Positions 43,597-54,779 of a DNA stretch of 64,000 nucleotides are shown piece after piece. The stretch lies in the NCBI GenBank assembly GCA_026119855.1, contig JAOWBW010000361.1, positions 1 through 64,000 of the forward strand, in the 5' to 3' direction. Position 1 is the first letter of the stretch; every line of letters starts with the position of its first letter. Below the pieces are notes generated by a model. It saw only the letters and a program-made list of their open reading frames with translations. It was not told the origin of the DNA and made no database searches. Source of the DNA: Campanula takesimana (Eukaryota; Streptophyta; Magnoliopsida; Asterales; Campanulaceae). Position numbers and translations under genes: made by a program.

Positions 43597-44108
43597 TGTT
43601 AGGATTGGAGTCCTAAACTATGAGGAAGAAAAGGAGTCTAAGTTGGGGGAGTTGGTGGAGATCAAAAAGGGTTCAAACCGGAGGAGGAGTTCCTGGCGGA
43701 GGAGCAGGCGGGCGCTTGCCCTGGACCAGGCGGGCGCCCATATGGACAGTGAGTTGATCCGCCTGGGGGAATTAATTCGAGCGGGTGCTCGCCTAGACCC
43801 AAGCGGGCGCTTGGTATGCGGCTGGGCTGATTTGTTTCCTAATTTGATACATTCTCTCCTTAATTTGATTTAGATCTTCCTTGTACTGCTATATAAGCAT
43901 AGTCATGACCTAGGACACATTGTAGCAAATTATTAAGGTGTGATTAATAATATATTGGCTTGGCAATTTCCCCCGGACGTAGTTCATATGTTGAACGAAC
44001 CGGGTAAACAATTCTTGTGTTCTTGTGTGTGTGATTCTCTCATATTGTGCTTGTGGGTTTTATTGTTCTTTTTCTAGATTGCAACGGGGTACCACTAAAT
44101 TCCCAACA
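43597..44108 (+). repeat. 3' LTR of the gag-only copia element
   Basis: 512 bp, same length as the 5' LTR, about 98% identical by eye. The GCGGGCGC-type cluster and the TATA box are conserved. Confidence 0.88.
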
Positions 44109-44123
44109 ACAACACCAATCAAC

Positions 44124-45547
44124 TGTTAGGTTTGTTTATTCCGCAAGTGCACGGGTGTATGTAGTATAGATAGTGCAAGAGCGAGTCGATCCCACGAGGA
44201 CAACTTTACTTACAAAATATCTTTGCTTTGAATAAAAAATAAAGAAAAGAAAATGATTGGGGGTTATAAAATTTGTTTGTCACGACTAGAAAGTAATAAT
44301 AAAAACTATAGCTTAGATTGAAAACTCTTATGATTAAGGAATTCTCGGGATTGGGACACAAACAATCATTGTATTCATCAACTATCCATGCTCTATTTAG
44401 ATTAAAGTTTCATTTTAAAACAAGAATGGTATGCTTGGCCTACACTACTTCTCACGATCAAGCAAGTAGCGTTTGTATTCTCATACTAATTATGCCCTAT
44501 CTCTCGATGGCCCATAATTAGTAAGAATCCGTTAAGTTTTCTTTATGAAAATCAACATACTTTCCACTCAAGGAGCATCCCTAAGCCATTACACTACTCT
44601 CGTGAGTAATGAACTTAGTTCTGACTATATGGATCCGCTAATCAAGGTTCTCCGATCAGTACTTCCCTTGATTAACTAAAATTCATACGATCCATGGACG
44701 TCATCATGGTTGTAGGCGTTAAAGTTTGATATAGTAGAATTGTATAAGATGAAGAAAGTAAATTTAGAGCATGAATATTAGTAAATACAAGTGTTTGTTG
44801 AGTTTCCAACCCCAAGAAATAGGGGGATTACTCACAAGCCATTTGTGAAAAGAAAAGAATAAGATGAAGATGAGATAAAAGAGTAGAGATACTTATTCTG
44901 AACTTGAAATGGAGACAAATACTTGAAAATAACCTTTTAATATTATTGATAAAGAACTCAGAATATTGCTTAAGAAAAGATGAATGCCTTTCACAAATTC
45001 TGAGAATTATTTGATGTTTGAGAGTACAAATTTCACTATAGTAAGTTTACAATGTTTCTAGATATCTAAACTACTGATTTTTACTTCTATTTATAAGCCT
45101 TGGAGGAGGGGAGGCAATCTTTCCCGGATGGGTGCTTGGAGAGGTCTTCATTTGAAAAGGCACCTTTTGCTGATTCAGGGGGTGCTCGGCCGAGTCAAGG
45201 AAAAGTGCTCGGCCGAGCAAGCCTTTGAAAATGAATCTGCCCTTCTGATTCCCTATGCTCGGCCGAGTCAAGGGTGCTGCTCGGCCGAGCAGACCTTGCT
45301 TTGACTGAACTTTTGACTTTTAATGGGCTAGCTTATTTCCTTCTTTTCCAAGCGTTCTTTCTTCACAAAGATGATGCCTTAGCTCCCTTTTTCCTCAAGA
45401 ATGTACTAAAAACCTGTTTGCATCATAAAAACATTCTCCAAGTGCATTATATCAAATAAAGAGTAGAAAATAAGTAATTTTAAGTGGAATAAAAGCTAAT
45501 AAACTATATTTTTAGACCTTAAATGACTATAAAATAGTCATTTATCA
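44124..45547 (-). repeat. 3' LTR of the Athila element
   Basis: 1424 bp, TGATAAATGACT...CCTAACA on the minus strand. Four CTCGGCCGAG palindromes (45185-45194, 45208-45217, 45258-45267, 45280-45289) lie about 90 bp upstream of CTTATAAATAG (45087-45097, minus strand). Confidence 0.92.
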
Positions 45548-46772
45548 AACTCCCCCACACTAGAATCTTGCTTGTCCTCGAGCAAGTTAAATGTTCAAAA
45601 AGAGAAGAGTGCAAATGACACTAGTAGAAAAACAAAAAAGGTCTTCAATGCTCCCTCAGAATATTGTTATATAATATTGCCTTTATAAAATTTCTTCCTT
45701 TTAAGTTTTTCATCTCAAGGGATTTGTAAAGAAGAAGGTAGGATGATATTAAAGTGCAAATAGAAAAGTTTGAATGTTAATATAACATGAATAAATACCA
45801 TTGAATAAGAGCATATAGAAATAACCAAATGAATTTGTGGGTCATAAGTATGAATTAAGAATTATATTCACTTTTTTAGAGTGCTTTGTGAATAAATTTT
45901 TCATGCTTGAATATACACTTCTTAAACTATGATCTTTATTCTTTAACAAAGATGTCCATATGTCGTTATGCATTTTGAATCACAAAAATTGATGAAAGGC
46001 GGAGGATGATAGTGGAATAAGGTTCGAGATTTGATTAATTAGACGTGGCAATTGAGTTTCTTGCTTCTAAATTGTCACATTCTATAATGATATATTCATT
46101 TAGATATTTGAATGGACAATCAAAAGAAGAATATATTAATTTAATTCGCCTCTTAAAAGTGGGAATGGAAAGATGGATTAAAGTGAAAATTTTTGTGATT
46201 CATAAGCATAACAAGGATGAAAAACCTTTGAAAAAGAGTAGAAATGTAAGTTTTTGAGATGCATATACAAAGAATGTTTTAAAAGTTTCACAAGTATGTA
46301 GTATCCAAACTTAATGCCCACAAACTCATTAATAATGTAATGCTTCTATTCAATAGGATTTAAAAGTTCATATTAATTTTGAAAATTTTCTATTTATAAT
46401 CCAATATAATCCTATGTTGTTATTATCAAATTTCTTAAGAAGTAAAAGTTAAAAGGAAAAAGTTTTACATAGGCAAATGATAATAAAGATAACATTCTCA
46501 TCAATGGGAGCATTGGCTAAATTTTTTTTTTTTTTTTTTTTTTTTTTTGAAAATAAAAACATAAAAAGAAGAAAAAGAAATTTAGAAAGAAAAGAAATAA
46601 GAAAAAGATAGATACTACCCCCCCCCCCACACTTAAATGAAACATTGTCCCTAATGTTTAAAAAAATAGATATGAAAATTGGGACAAGGGTAATTTAAAG
46701 GAGAGGGAGAAAGAGGTACCGACTAGAATGGTGGCGGTGGTGGCGGTGGTTGCTGATTTGGAGGCCTGAAAT
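45548..46772 (-). other. Athila 3' internal region, no ORF
   Basis: The polypurine tract GTGTGGGGGAGTT (45548-45560, minus strand) borders the LTR. The rest is non-coding, with a T-run of about 27 (46522-46548), an A/G-rich stretch and a C-run of about 11 (near 46618). Many Athila relatives carry an envelope-like ORF here; this one does not. Confidence 0.7.
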
Positions 46773-49564
46773 TTATCCAAAAGAGATGTTTGATACTACC
46801 CCGATAGGGTCACCAACCATATAATGTTTTAGTCTTTGCCCGTTGACCTTAAATTCACCTTTTTGCTCGTTCCAAATATTGATGGCTCCGTAAGGATATA
46901 CTCTCCGGACTTGGAACGGGCCTGACCATCTAGACTTCAATTTTCCCGGAAAAAGTTTTAACCGAGAATTGTAGAGCAAAACCATATCCCCTTCCTTGAA
47001 ATCTTTCCGTATGATATGACTGTCGTGCCATTTTTTCGTTTTTTCCTTGTATAACTTGGCATTCTCGTATGCATCATAACGAAGTTCATCAAGTTCTTGC
47101 AATTGTAGTCTTCGCTTTTCACCGGCGTTTACCAAATCGTAGTTCAGTGCTTTAATTGCCCAATATGCCTTATGCTCAAGTTCTACGGGTAAATGACACG
47201 GCTTCCCATACACCAAACGGAAAGGTGTGGTTCCGATGGGTGTTTTGAAAGCGGTGCGATAAGCCCATAAAGCATCATTCAACTTGATTGACCAATCCTT
47301 CCTTGAGCTTGTAACTGTTTTTTCAAGGATCCACTTAAGTTCTCGGTTCGACACTTCCACATGACCGCTAGTTTGAGGGTGATATCCGGTGCCTGTTTTA
47401 TGATGGACACCATATTTCTTTAAAAGAGCCTTAAATTGACGGTGTGAGAAGTGAGAACCGCCGTCGCTTATGACCACCCTTGGTACCCCAAATCTCGGAA
47501 AGATGATGTTCTTGAAGAGTTTCATGACAACTTTTGAGTCGTTTGTTGGAGATGCTATGGCTTCTACCCATTTGGACACATAGTCCACTGCTACAAGAAT
47601 ATATTTGTTATTGTAGGATGATGGAAATGGTCCCATGAAATCTATGCCCCAAACATCAAAAATCTCGACCTCTAGGATGTTGCTGAGAGGCATTTCATTC
47701 CTCCTTGAGATGTTGCCGGTACGTTGGCAACGATCACAAGTAAGAACAAAATTTCGAGAATCTTTAAATAGAGTTGGCCAATAGAAACCTGATTGAAGAA
47801 CCTTAGTGGCGGTTTTGAACGAACTTGCATGCCCACCATAAGGAGAAGAATGACAATGATGAAGGATGTCATTTATCTCCTCATTAGGCACACATCGCCT
47901 AATGATTCCATCTGCGCAATGTTTGAAAAGGAGGGGGTCTTCCCAAAAATAGTTTTTGATTTCAGAAAAGAATTTCTTCCTTTGTTGGTAATTCATTTCC
48001 GGGGGAATAATTTTGCAAGCCAAATAATTAACAATGTCCGCAAACCAAGGGGTATCGACATTGTTAATGGCTAGTAAATATTCATCTGGGAATGAATCGT
48101 CAATAGGGAGATTTTCTTTATTGGAGTCAATAATATTTTTGGGGAGACGAGATAAATGATCCGCTACCAAGTTTTCCGTCCCCTTCTTATCACGGATCTC
48201 TAAATCAAACTCTTGGAGGAGAAGGATCCATCTTATGAGTCTTGGTTTGGCATCCTTCTTCGCCAATAGGTATCTTATTGCTGCGTGATCCGTGTATATA
48301 ATCACTTTTGATCCCACCAAATACGACCGGAATTTGTCTATTGCAAATACCACGGCCAATAACTCTTTTTCTGTGGTGGCATAATTTACTTGTGCTTCAT
48401 CTAGTGTCCGACTTGCATAATAAATGGCATGTAATTTCTTGTCCTTCCTCTGTCCCAAGACTGCTCCTACTGCATAGTCACTTGCATCGCACATAATCTC
48501 GAAAGGGAGATCCCAATCGGGTGGTTGGACAATAGGGGCGGATACCAATTCCTTTTTTAACCTGTCAAAAGCCTCAAGACAAGAACTATCGGAAAAAAAT
48601 GGAGCATCTTTTAAAAGTAGATTGGTTAAAGGTTTAGAAATTTTAGAAAAATCTTTTATAAATCTCCGGTAAAAACCGGCATGGCCTAAAAAGCTTCTTA
48701 CACCTTTAACATTGGAGGGTGGAGGTAATTTTTCAATGACTTCAACCTTTGCCCTATCTACTTCAATCCCTTTCTCGGACACCATGTGTCCAAGAACAAT
48801 TCCTTCATTGACCATGAAATGGCATTTTTCCCAATTAAGAACAAGGTTTACCTCTTCACATCTTTGTAAAACTTTAGATAAGTTTTTTAAGCATTCATCG
48901 TAAGAGGAACCATAAACTGAAAAATCGTCCATAAAGACTTCCATTATATTTTCTATAAAATCTGAAAATATTGCCATCATGCAACGTTGAAAGGTGGCGG
49001 GAGCATTACAAAGTCCAAATGGCATTCTCCTATAAGCGAAGGTACCATAAGGACAAGTAAAAGTTGTTTTTTCTTGGTCATCCGGATGTATGGGAATTTG
49101 AAAAAATCCGGAGTAACCATCTAAGTAACAAAAATGCGAATGCTTCGCTAACCTTTCAAGCATTTGGTCAATGAAAGGTAAAGGAAAATGATCTTTTCGG
49201 GTGGCTTGTTTAATTTTCTGTAATCTATACACATTCGCCATCCCGTGACGGTCCTAGTAGGGATTAATTTATCCTTATCATTTTTTATTACCGTCATTCC
49301 TCCTTTTTTAGGGACAACTTGTACGGGGCTTACCCATTTACTATCCGAGATCGGATAAATAATGCCCGCATCAAGTAACTTAAGAACTTCTTTCTTCACG
49401 ACCTCTTTCATATTAGGATTTAATCTTCTTTGATGCTCTATGGAGGGTTTATGGTCCTCCTCTAAATCAATCCTATGCATACAAATCTTAGGGTGAATCC
49501 CTTGTAAATCATCAATTGTATATCCAATAGCTTTTTGATGTATTCTAAGTTCTCTTAATAACTT
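46773..49564 (-). pseudogene. Athila pol: RT, RNase H and integrase, nearly intact
   Basis: The long open stretch (49241-46773) holds the RT core with MPFGLCNAPATFQRC and catalytic VFMDDFSVYG. RNase H follows (CDASDYAVGAVLG, YATTEKELLAVVFA, YTDHAAIRYLL). The integrase has a zinc-binding HHC / CDRCQRTG region and the DDE triad in WGIDFMGPF, VISDGGSHF and QTSGHVEVSNRE. The RT N-terminus (SDSKWVSPVQVVPKKGG) lies in another frame at 49480-49148. A single missing base near 49206 separates the two, and a TAA follows the protease ORF at 49565-49567. Except for these lesions the polyprotein looks complete. Confidence 0.9.
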
Positions 49565-52068
49565 TTAGGTCTCAAGAGGACTTAGACTCGCGTTAATAAT
49601 TACTGGATAAGTAGAATTAGGTCCAAGGAATTCATACCTTAGATTCGAAGGGAGAGGTTTTAATTCAACTTGAGGTGCCTTATATACCTCATTGTTAGAA
49701 GGTTCCGCCTTAGCTTCTAACTTTTCAAATGTAATGCTTCCTTTCTTTGCTGCAGCGTTAGCATCAAGATACATAGCATAATTTGAAGCATCAACATCGC
49801 TATCTAAGAATTTCTCATCTACAAGACATCTTTCAAGCGGGTCCTTAGATTGAGGTTTTTCAAACTCCTTGCTTAAGGATTCTAGCATGTTAATATCGGA
49901 GCAAGGGTTCTCAAGATTGGGATTTTTCATTAATTTTGTCAAATTAAATTCTACCTTCTCATTCCCTACGTTTAAAGAAAGGTTACCATTTCTAACATCT
50001 ATAATTGCCCCAGCTGTGGCAAGGAATGGTCTACCTAATATGATAGGAATGTGATGGTCCTCTTCCATCTCAAGAACAACAAAATCAACCGGGATGATTA
50101 ATTTCCCGATTTTATAAGGGACATCTTCCATAATCCCTATTGGATACTTGATTGAGCGATCCGCTAATTGTAATGATATGGTGGTGGGTTTGAGTTCCCC
50201 GACACCTATTTTCTTACTAACCGAAAGTGGAATGAGGCTTACACTAGCCCCAAGATCAAGCATAGCATTATCTACATCAAATTTTCCTATATTGCAAGGA
50301 ATAGAAAAAGTGCCGGGATCTTTTAATTTGGGAGGTAATTTTCTTTGCAAAACAGCACTTACTTCTTCATTTAATGCAACTGTTTCATACTCCTCTAGTT
50401 TCCTTTTATTTGAAAGAATATCTTTTAAGAACTTAGCATAAGAGGGCATTTGTTGCAAAGCATCCGTAAAAGGGACATTGATTTAAATAAATTTTAAAAC
50501 TTCTAAAAATTTTGCAAATTGCTTATCAAGTTTTGCCTTTACCAACCTTTGGGGGTAGGGTATTGGCGGGTCAAAATTTCTAGAAACTTTAGGGGATTCC
50601 GTCCCCTTTTCTACTTCTTTATTAGTCTCAACCAACGGTGGGGTTGGATTAACGTTCTCCTCATTAGATTTGATGATTTCTTTAGGAGGGGGATCTATTA
50701 GCTCTTTTCCACTCCTAAGTACTACCGCCTTAGCATCAAAAACGTGCTGTTTCTCTAGCATTTTATTATGGGCGGCTAGACTATCAAACCTACTATTCAA
50801 AACTTTAAAGTTTTCCCTAAATTCATTATTAATCTTCTCCTGATTTTTATTATTTTCGACCATATAGTCTATAAGAAGATCTAATTTAGATTTAGGGGGA
50901 GGGAAAGAATTATTGTTGAAATTCTTGGGTACAAATCCCGGTGGTTGTGAGGAAGGTTGTGGGTTTAAAACATTATTACTTCTATAGGAAAAATTGGGGT
51001 GATTCTTCCATTCGGAATTGTATGTGTTAGAATACATACCCCCTCTTTGTCCATTAGAATTAACAAAATTAACTTGCTCACTAGAATTAGTGTCAAGCAA
51101 ATCACAATTTTCGCTACTATGTGAGTTTGACCCACATAGTTCACAAATAACGTTAACGTTAGCCACAGAATTTGTATTCAAGTTATCAATCTTCTTAAAA
51201 AGCATATCAAATTTCGAAGATAGAAGAGTAACAACATCAACATTAAACTTACCTGTTGTTCCTTGCGGTTGGTCCCTTTCATTAGACCATTGGTAATGGT
51301 TCAAGGCGATGCTCTCGATCAAGTCATATGCCTCATCCACTCCTTTGTTCATTAATGCTCCTCCCGCAGCAGCATCGATGGTCTCTCTAGTTTTGAATGT
51401 GAGACCATTGTAGAAGGTGTGCACTATCAACCACTTTTCAAGCCCGTGGTGTGGACACATCCTTAAAAGCTCCTTGAAGCGCTCCCAAGCATCATATAAC
51501 GACTCATCTCCATTTTGACTGAAATTTGTTATTTGGTCCGGATCTGAGCGGTCTTGGATGGAGGGAAGAAGCGTCCAAGAAAAGCTTCTTGAACTTGGTC
51601 CCATGTTGTTAATGAATTGTGGGGGACCACGTTCAACCATTGTTTCGCCTTATCCCTTAGTGAGAATGGGAAAAGGCGCATCCGAATAGCTTCCGGAGTG
51701 ACACCTATGATTCGGGTGGTGTCACAATATTCCAAGAAGGATTGGATGTGAAGGTGGGGATCTTCAAGTGCCGAGCCACCGAATTGGTTATTCATAACCA
51801 TATGCAAAAGTTGTGGCTTGATCTCAAAGTGGGCTGCGTCGGCATTTGGTACCACGATTGGTGTCCTAGTTCCCGGGGTATTTGGGTTAACAAACTCCCG
51901 AAGGGTTCTTGGTGGTGGCGTGGCAGGTATTCCATCACCGTCTCTATTTTGGTCACCATTTTGTGCCATTTTTGCTTCTAGGAATTCTCTGAATTTTCTT
52001 AACCTTTCGTGAAAGGTCCTTTCTGGCTCCGGATCAAACTCTTCAAGAGGCTTCCGGGCTCTTTTCAT
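49565..52068 (-). pseudogene. Athila gag-protease with frameshift and nonsense codon
   Basis: Gag starts at the ATG 52068-52066. Its retrotransposon gag domain includes LFPFSLRDKAKQWL and RFFPPSKTAQIR. A single-base frameshift around 51530-51545 moves the rest into the frame running to 50483, where an in-frame TAA (50480-50482) interrupts. Translation downstream (from about 50458) contains the protease with LDLGASVSLIP and ILGRPFLATAGA. The DLGAS active-site variant is usual for Athila. A zinc-knuckle-like CELCGSNSHSSENC is present in gag. Confidence 0.88.
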
Positions 52069-52217
52069 ATACTCCGAGAGTACCTAAATGGAATACAAAA
52101 TTAAAGACACAAATTCTTTGACGGGATGTTAGATAATTAACAAAAAATAAAAAAAAATTATTAAACTAAAAACTAAAAATAGAAAGCAAAAGAAATTTTT
52201 TGAAAGTAAACCGTTGT

Positions 52218-52234
52218 CCCCGGCAGCGGCGCCA
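52218..52234 (-). promoter_or_regulatory. Athila primer binding site (tRNA-Asp type)
   Basis: On the minus strand TGGCGCCGCTGCCGGGG, 6 bp from the LTR edge. This is the class of primer site known for Athila. Confidence 0.8.
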
Positions 52235-52240
52235 AAAACT

Positions 52241-53664
52241 TGTTAGGTTTGTTTATTCCGCAAGTGCACGGGTGTATGTAGTATAGATAGTGCAAGAGCG
52301 AGTCGATCCCACGAGGACAACTTTACTTACAAAATATCTTTGCTTTGAATAAAAAATAAAGAAAAGAAAATGATTGGGGGTTATAAAATTTGTTTGTCAC
52401 GACTAGAAAGTAATAATAAAAACTATAGCTTAGATTGAAAACTCTTATGATTAAGGAATTCTCGGGATTGGGACACAAACAATCATTGTATTCATCAACT
52501 ATCCATGCTCTATTTAGATTAAAGTTTCATTTTAAAACAAGAATGGTATGCTTGGCCTACACTACTTCTCACGATCAAGCAAGTAGCGTTTGTATTCTCA
52601 TACTAATTATGCCCTATCTCTCGATGGCCCATAATTAGTAAGAATCCATTAAGTTTTCTTTATGAAAATCAGCATACTTTCCACTCAAGGAGCATCCCTA
52701 AGCCATTACACTACTCTCGTGAGTAATGAACTTAGTTCTGACTATATGGATCCGCTAATCAAGGTTCTCCGATCAGTACTTCCCTTGATTAACTAAAATT
52801 CATACGAGCCATGGACGTCATCATGGTTGTAGGCGTTAAAGTTTGATATAGTAGAATTGTATAAGATGAAGAAAGTAAATTTAGAGCATGAATATTAGTA
52901 AATACAAGTGTTTGTTGAGTTTCCAACCCCAAGAAATAGGGGGATTACTCACAAGCCATTTGTGAAAAGAAAAGAATAAGATGAAGATGAGATAAAAGAG
53001 TAGAGATACTTATTCTGAACTTGAAATGGAGACAAATACTTGAAAATAACCTTTTAATATTATTGATAAAGAACTCAGAATATTGCTTAAGAAAAGATGA
53101 ATGCCTTTCACAAATTCTGAGAATTATTTGATGTTTGAGAGTACAAATTTCACTATAGTAAGTTTACAATGTTTCTAGATATCTAAACTACTGATTTTTA
53201 CTTCTATTTATAAGCCTTGGAGGAGGGGAGGCAATCTTTCCCGGATGGGTGCTTGGAGAGGTCTTCATTTGAAAAGGCACCTTTTGCTGATTCAGGGGGT
53301 GCTCGGCCGAGTCAAGGAAAAGTGCTCGGCCGAGCAAGCCTTTGAAAATGAATCTGCCCTTCTGATTCCCTATGCTCGGCCGAGTCAAGGGTGCTGCTCG
53401 GCCGAGCAGACCTTGCTTTGACTGAACTTTTGACTTTTAATGGGCTAGCTTATTTCCTTCTTTTCCAAGCGTTCTTCCTTCACAAAGATGATGCCTTAGC
53501 TCCCTTTTTCCTCAAGAATGTACTAAAAACCTGTTTGCATCATAAAAACATTCTCCAAGTGCATTATATCAAATAAAGAGTAGAAAATAAGTAATTTTAA
53601 GTGGAATAAAAGCTAATAAACTATATTTTTAGACCTTAAATGACTATAAAATAGTCATTTATCA
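52241..53664 (-). repeat. 5' LTR of the Athila element
   Basis: 1424 bp, about 99.7% identical to 44124-45547, with the same four CTCGGCCGAG palindromes (first at 53302) and TATA box. Confidence 0.92.
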
Positions 53665-54160
53665 TCAACCTACTATTTTCTACCACACTTTCTCTCTCCT
53701 ACTTTACTTTTCACACTCACAACAACTACCCACTACTATTCATCTCTTAATTCCCTCACAAACCTCATTTTGTGCACATAGTTATGGGACGGAGGGAGTA
53801 TCATTTTTCATTATATACTTGTATGTTGTATGGCTATATAGCGATTGAAGGACTAACAATATATATAGGGAACAATTCCCCTAGGGCCCCTAGTACCAGA
53901 TTTAATTACAAAAAAAGAAACTCCCAGATGAAATGCCTAATAAGGAGTTCAGCCGAGATTGTTTTTCCCCTACACCCCTACCCCTCAAACATAGCTTCTA
54001 AATACCCAAACTACCCCTACCCCTCAAATAAAACCTTCCGTCCTCTCCCTTCCCCTCATCCACGGTACACAAACACACACTCTCTCTGTCTCTCTAAAAA
54101 AACACGGTAAACTCCCATTCGCCGGCGCCCTTCATCTTCTCCTCCGACGAACACCACACA

Positions 54161-54364
54161 ATGTCCGGCCTTCTGCTGCGCTCCGACTATCTTAACCCCG
54201 GTGACTATTCATCTCTCTCTTTCCCTATCTCTGCAAACCCCCTTTATCCTCTGGCAAAATTTAGATCTGGCAATGGTGTTCTCTGGCGACGGCTCAACAA
54301 TCTGACGACCTTCCCGATCCTTTGCGTGTGTTCGCCGGCATTTATTCTCCGTCCTCGTCTCTGA
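54161..54364 (+). pseudogene. Gene-like fragment captured in the Mutator-like element
   Basis: A CT-rich, leader-like stretch (54050-54160) precedes an ATG opening MSGLLLRSDYLNPGD; the ORF runs 67 codons. Base composition is richer in C and G than the flanks, like a plant 5' UTR and first exon. I do not recognise the parent gene. It may be a captured fragment, or a chance ORF. Confidence 0.4.
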
Positions 54365-54779
54365 TCCACACAGATCCAACTATATACCTTGATCTGAGCC
54401 AGAATCGACTAAACCCTTGGCTACACTAAATCTCCGACCGACAGGAACAGATACGAGGCGAACCTTCGTTCATCGTTTCCGGTCACTTGAAACTTCAGAT
54501 CCGGCCACTTACTGCCTCAGATCTGATCCGATCCGATCGACTCCGGTGATCCTCATATCTTTCTGTCCTTAGTTTGCATTTATCTTGGCATTTTATTCCA
54601 TGAATTCCTCCTTGATTGAAGATTTTTGTATCCTTAGCTGTTGCCTTCGGATATATATCTTCATGATCACACATACGAGGCTCGTATAGCAGATGAAGAT
54701 CCATTGTTTAGTAAACATCTGATATGTTAGAAGAACCAGTTCAGCATTTTTGTTCTGTTCATCATATCGAAATGCGTAG

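Larger units (their letters stand above)
41423..44108 (+). mobile_element. Gag-only copia-type LTR element (TR-GAG class)
   Basis: Two 512-bp LTRs (41423-41934 and 43597-44108) enclose only 1662 bp. There is a tRNA-Met-like primer site (TGGTATCAAGAGC at 41937-41949), a gag-protease ORF and a polypurine tract AGGTGGGAGAT (43586-43596). The 5-bp duplication ACAAC flanks it (41418-41422 and 44109-44113). Integrase, RT and RNase H are absent. The LTRs differ at about a dozen positions (about 2%), so insertion is recent but not brand new. Confidence 0.9.
44124..53664 (-). mobile_element. Athila-type Ty3/gypsy element, young, minus strand
   Basis: A 9541-bp element with two 1424-bp LTRs that differ at only about four positions. 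The 5-bp duplication TCAAC flanks it (44119-44123 and 53665-53669). The primer site matches the tRNA-Asp type used by Athila elements. Gene order on the minus strand is gag, protease, RT, RNase H, integrase. A few point lesions break the coding region. No envelope-like ORF follows integrase. Confidence 0.93.
41284..53798. mobile_element. Stowaway MITE interrupted by two LTR retrotransposons
   Basis: The MITE survives in three pieces: 41284-41422, 44114-44123 and 53670-53798. Rejoined they give about 278 bp, matching the intact 284-bp relative at 31047. TA flanks lie at 41282-41283 and 53799-53800. The insertions are the gag-only copia element (41423-44108) and the Athila element (44124-53664). 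Confidence 0.9.

Noticed and set aside
47793..48074. Plus-strand ORFs across 46773-52068
   Set aside because: They are antisense shadows of the Athila polyprotein, which has clear RT, RNase H and integrase motifs on the minus strand.
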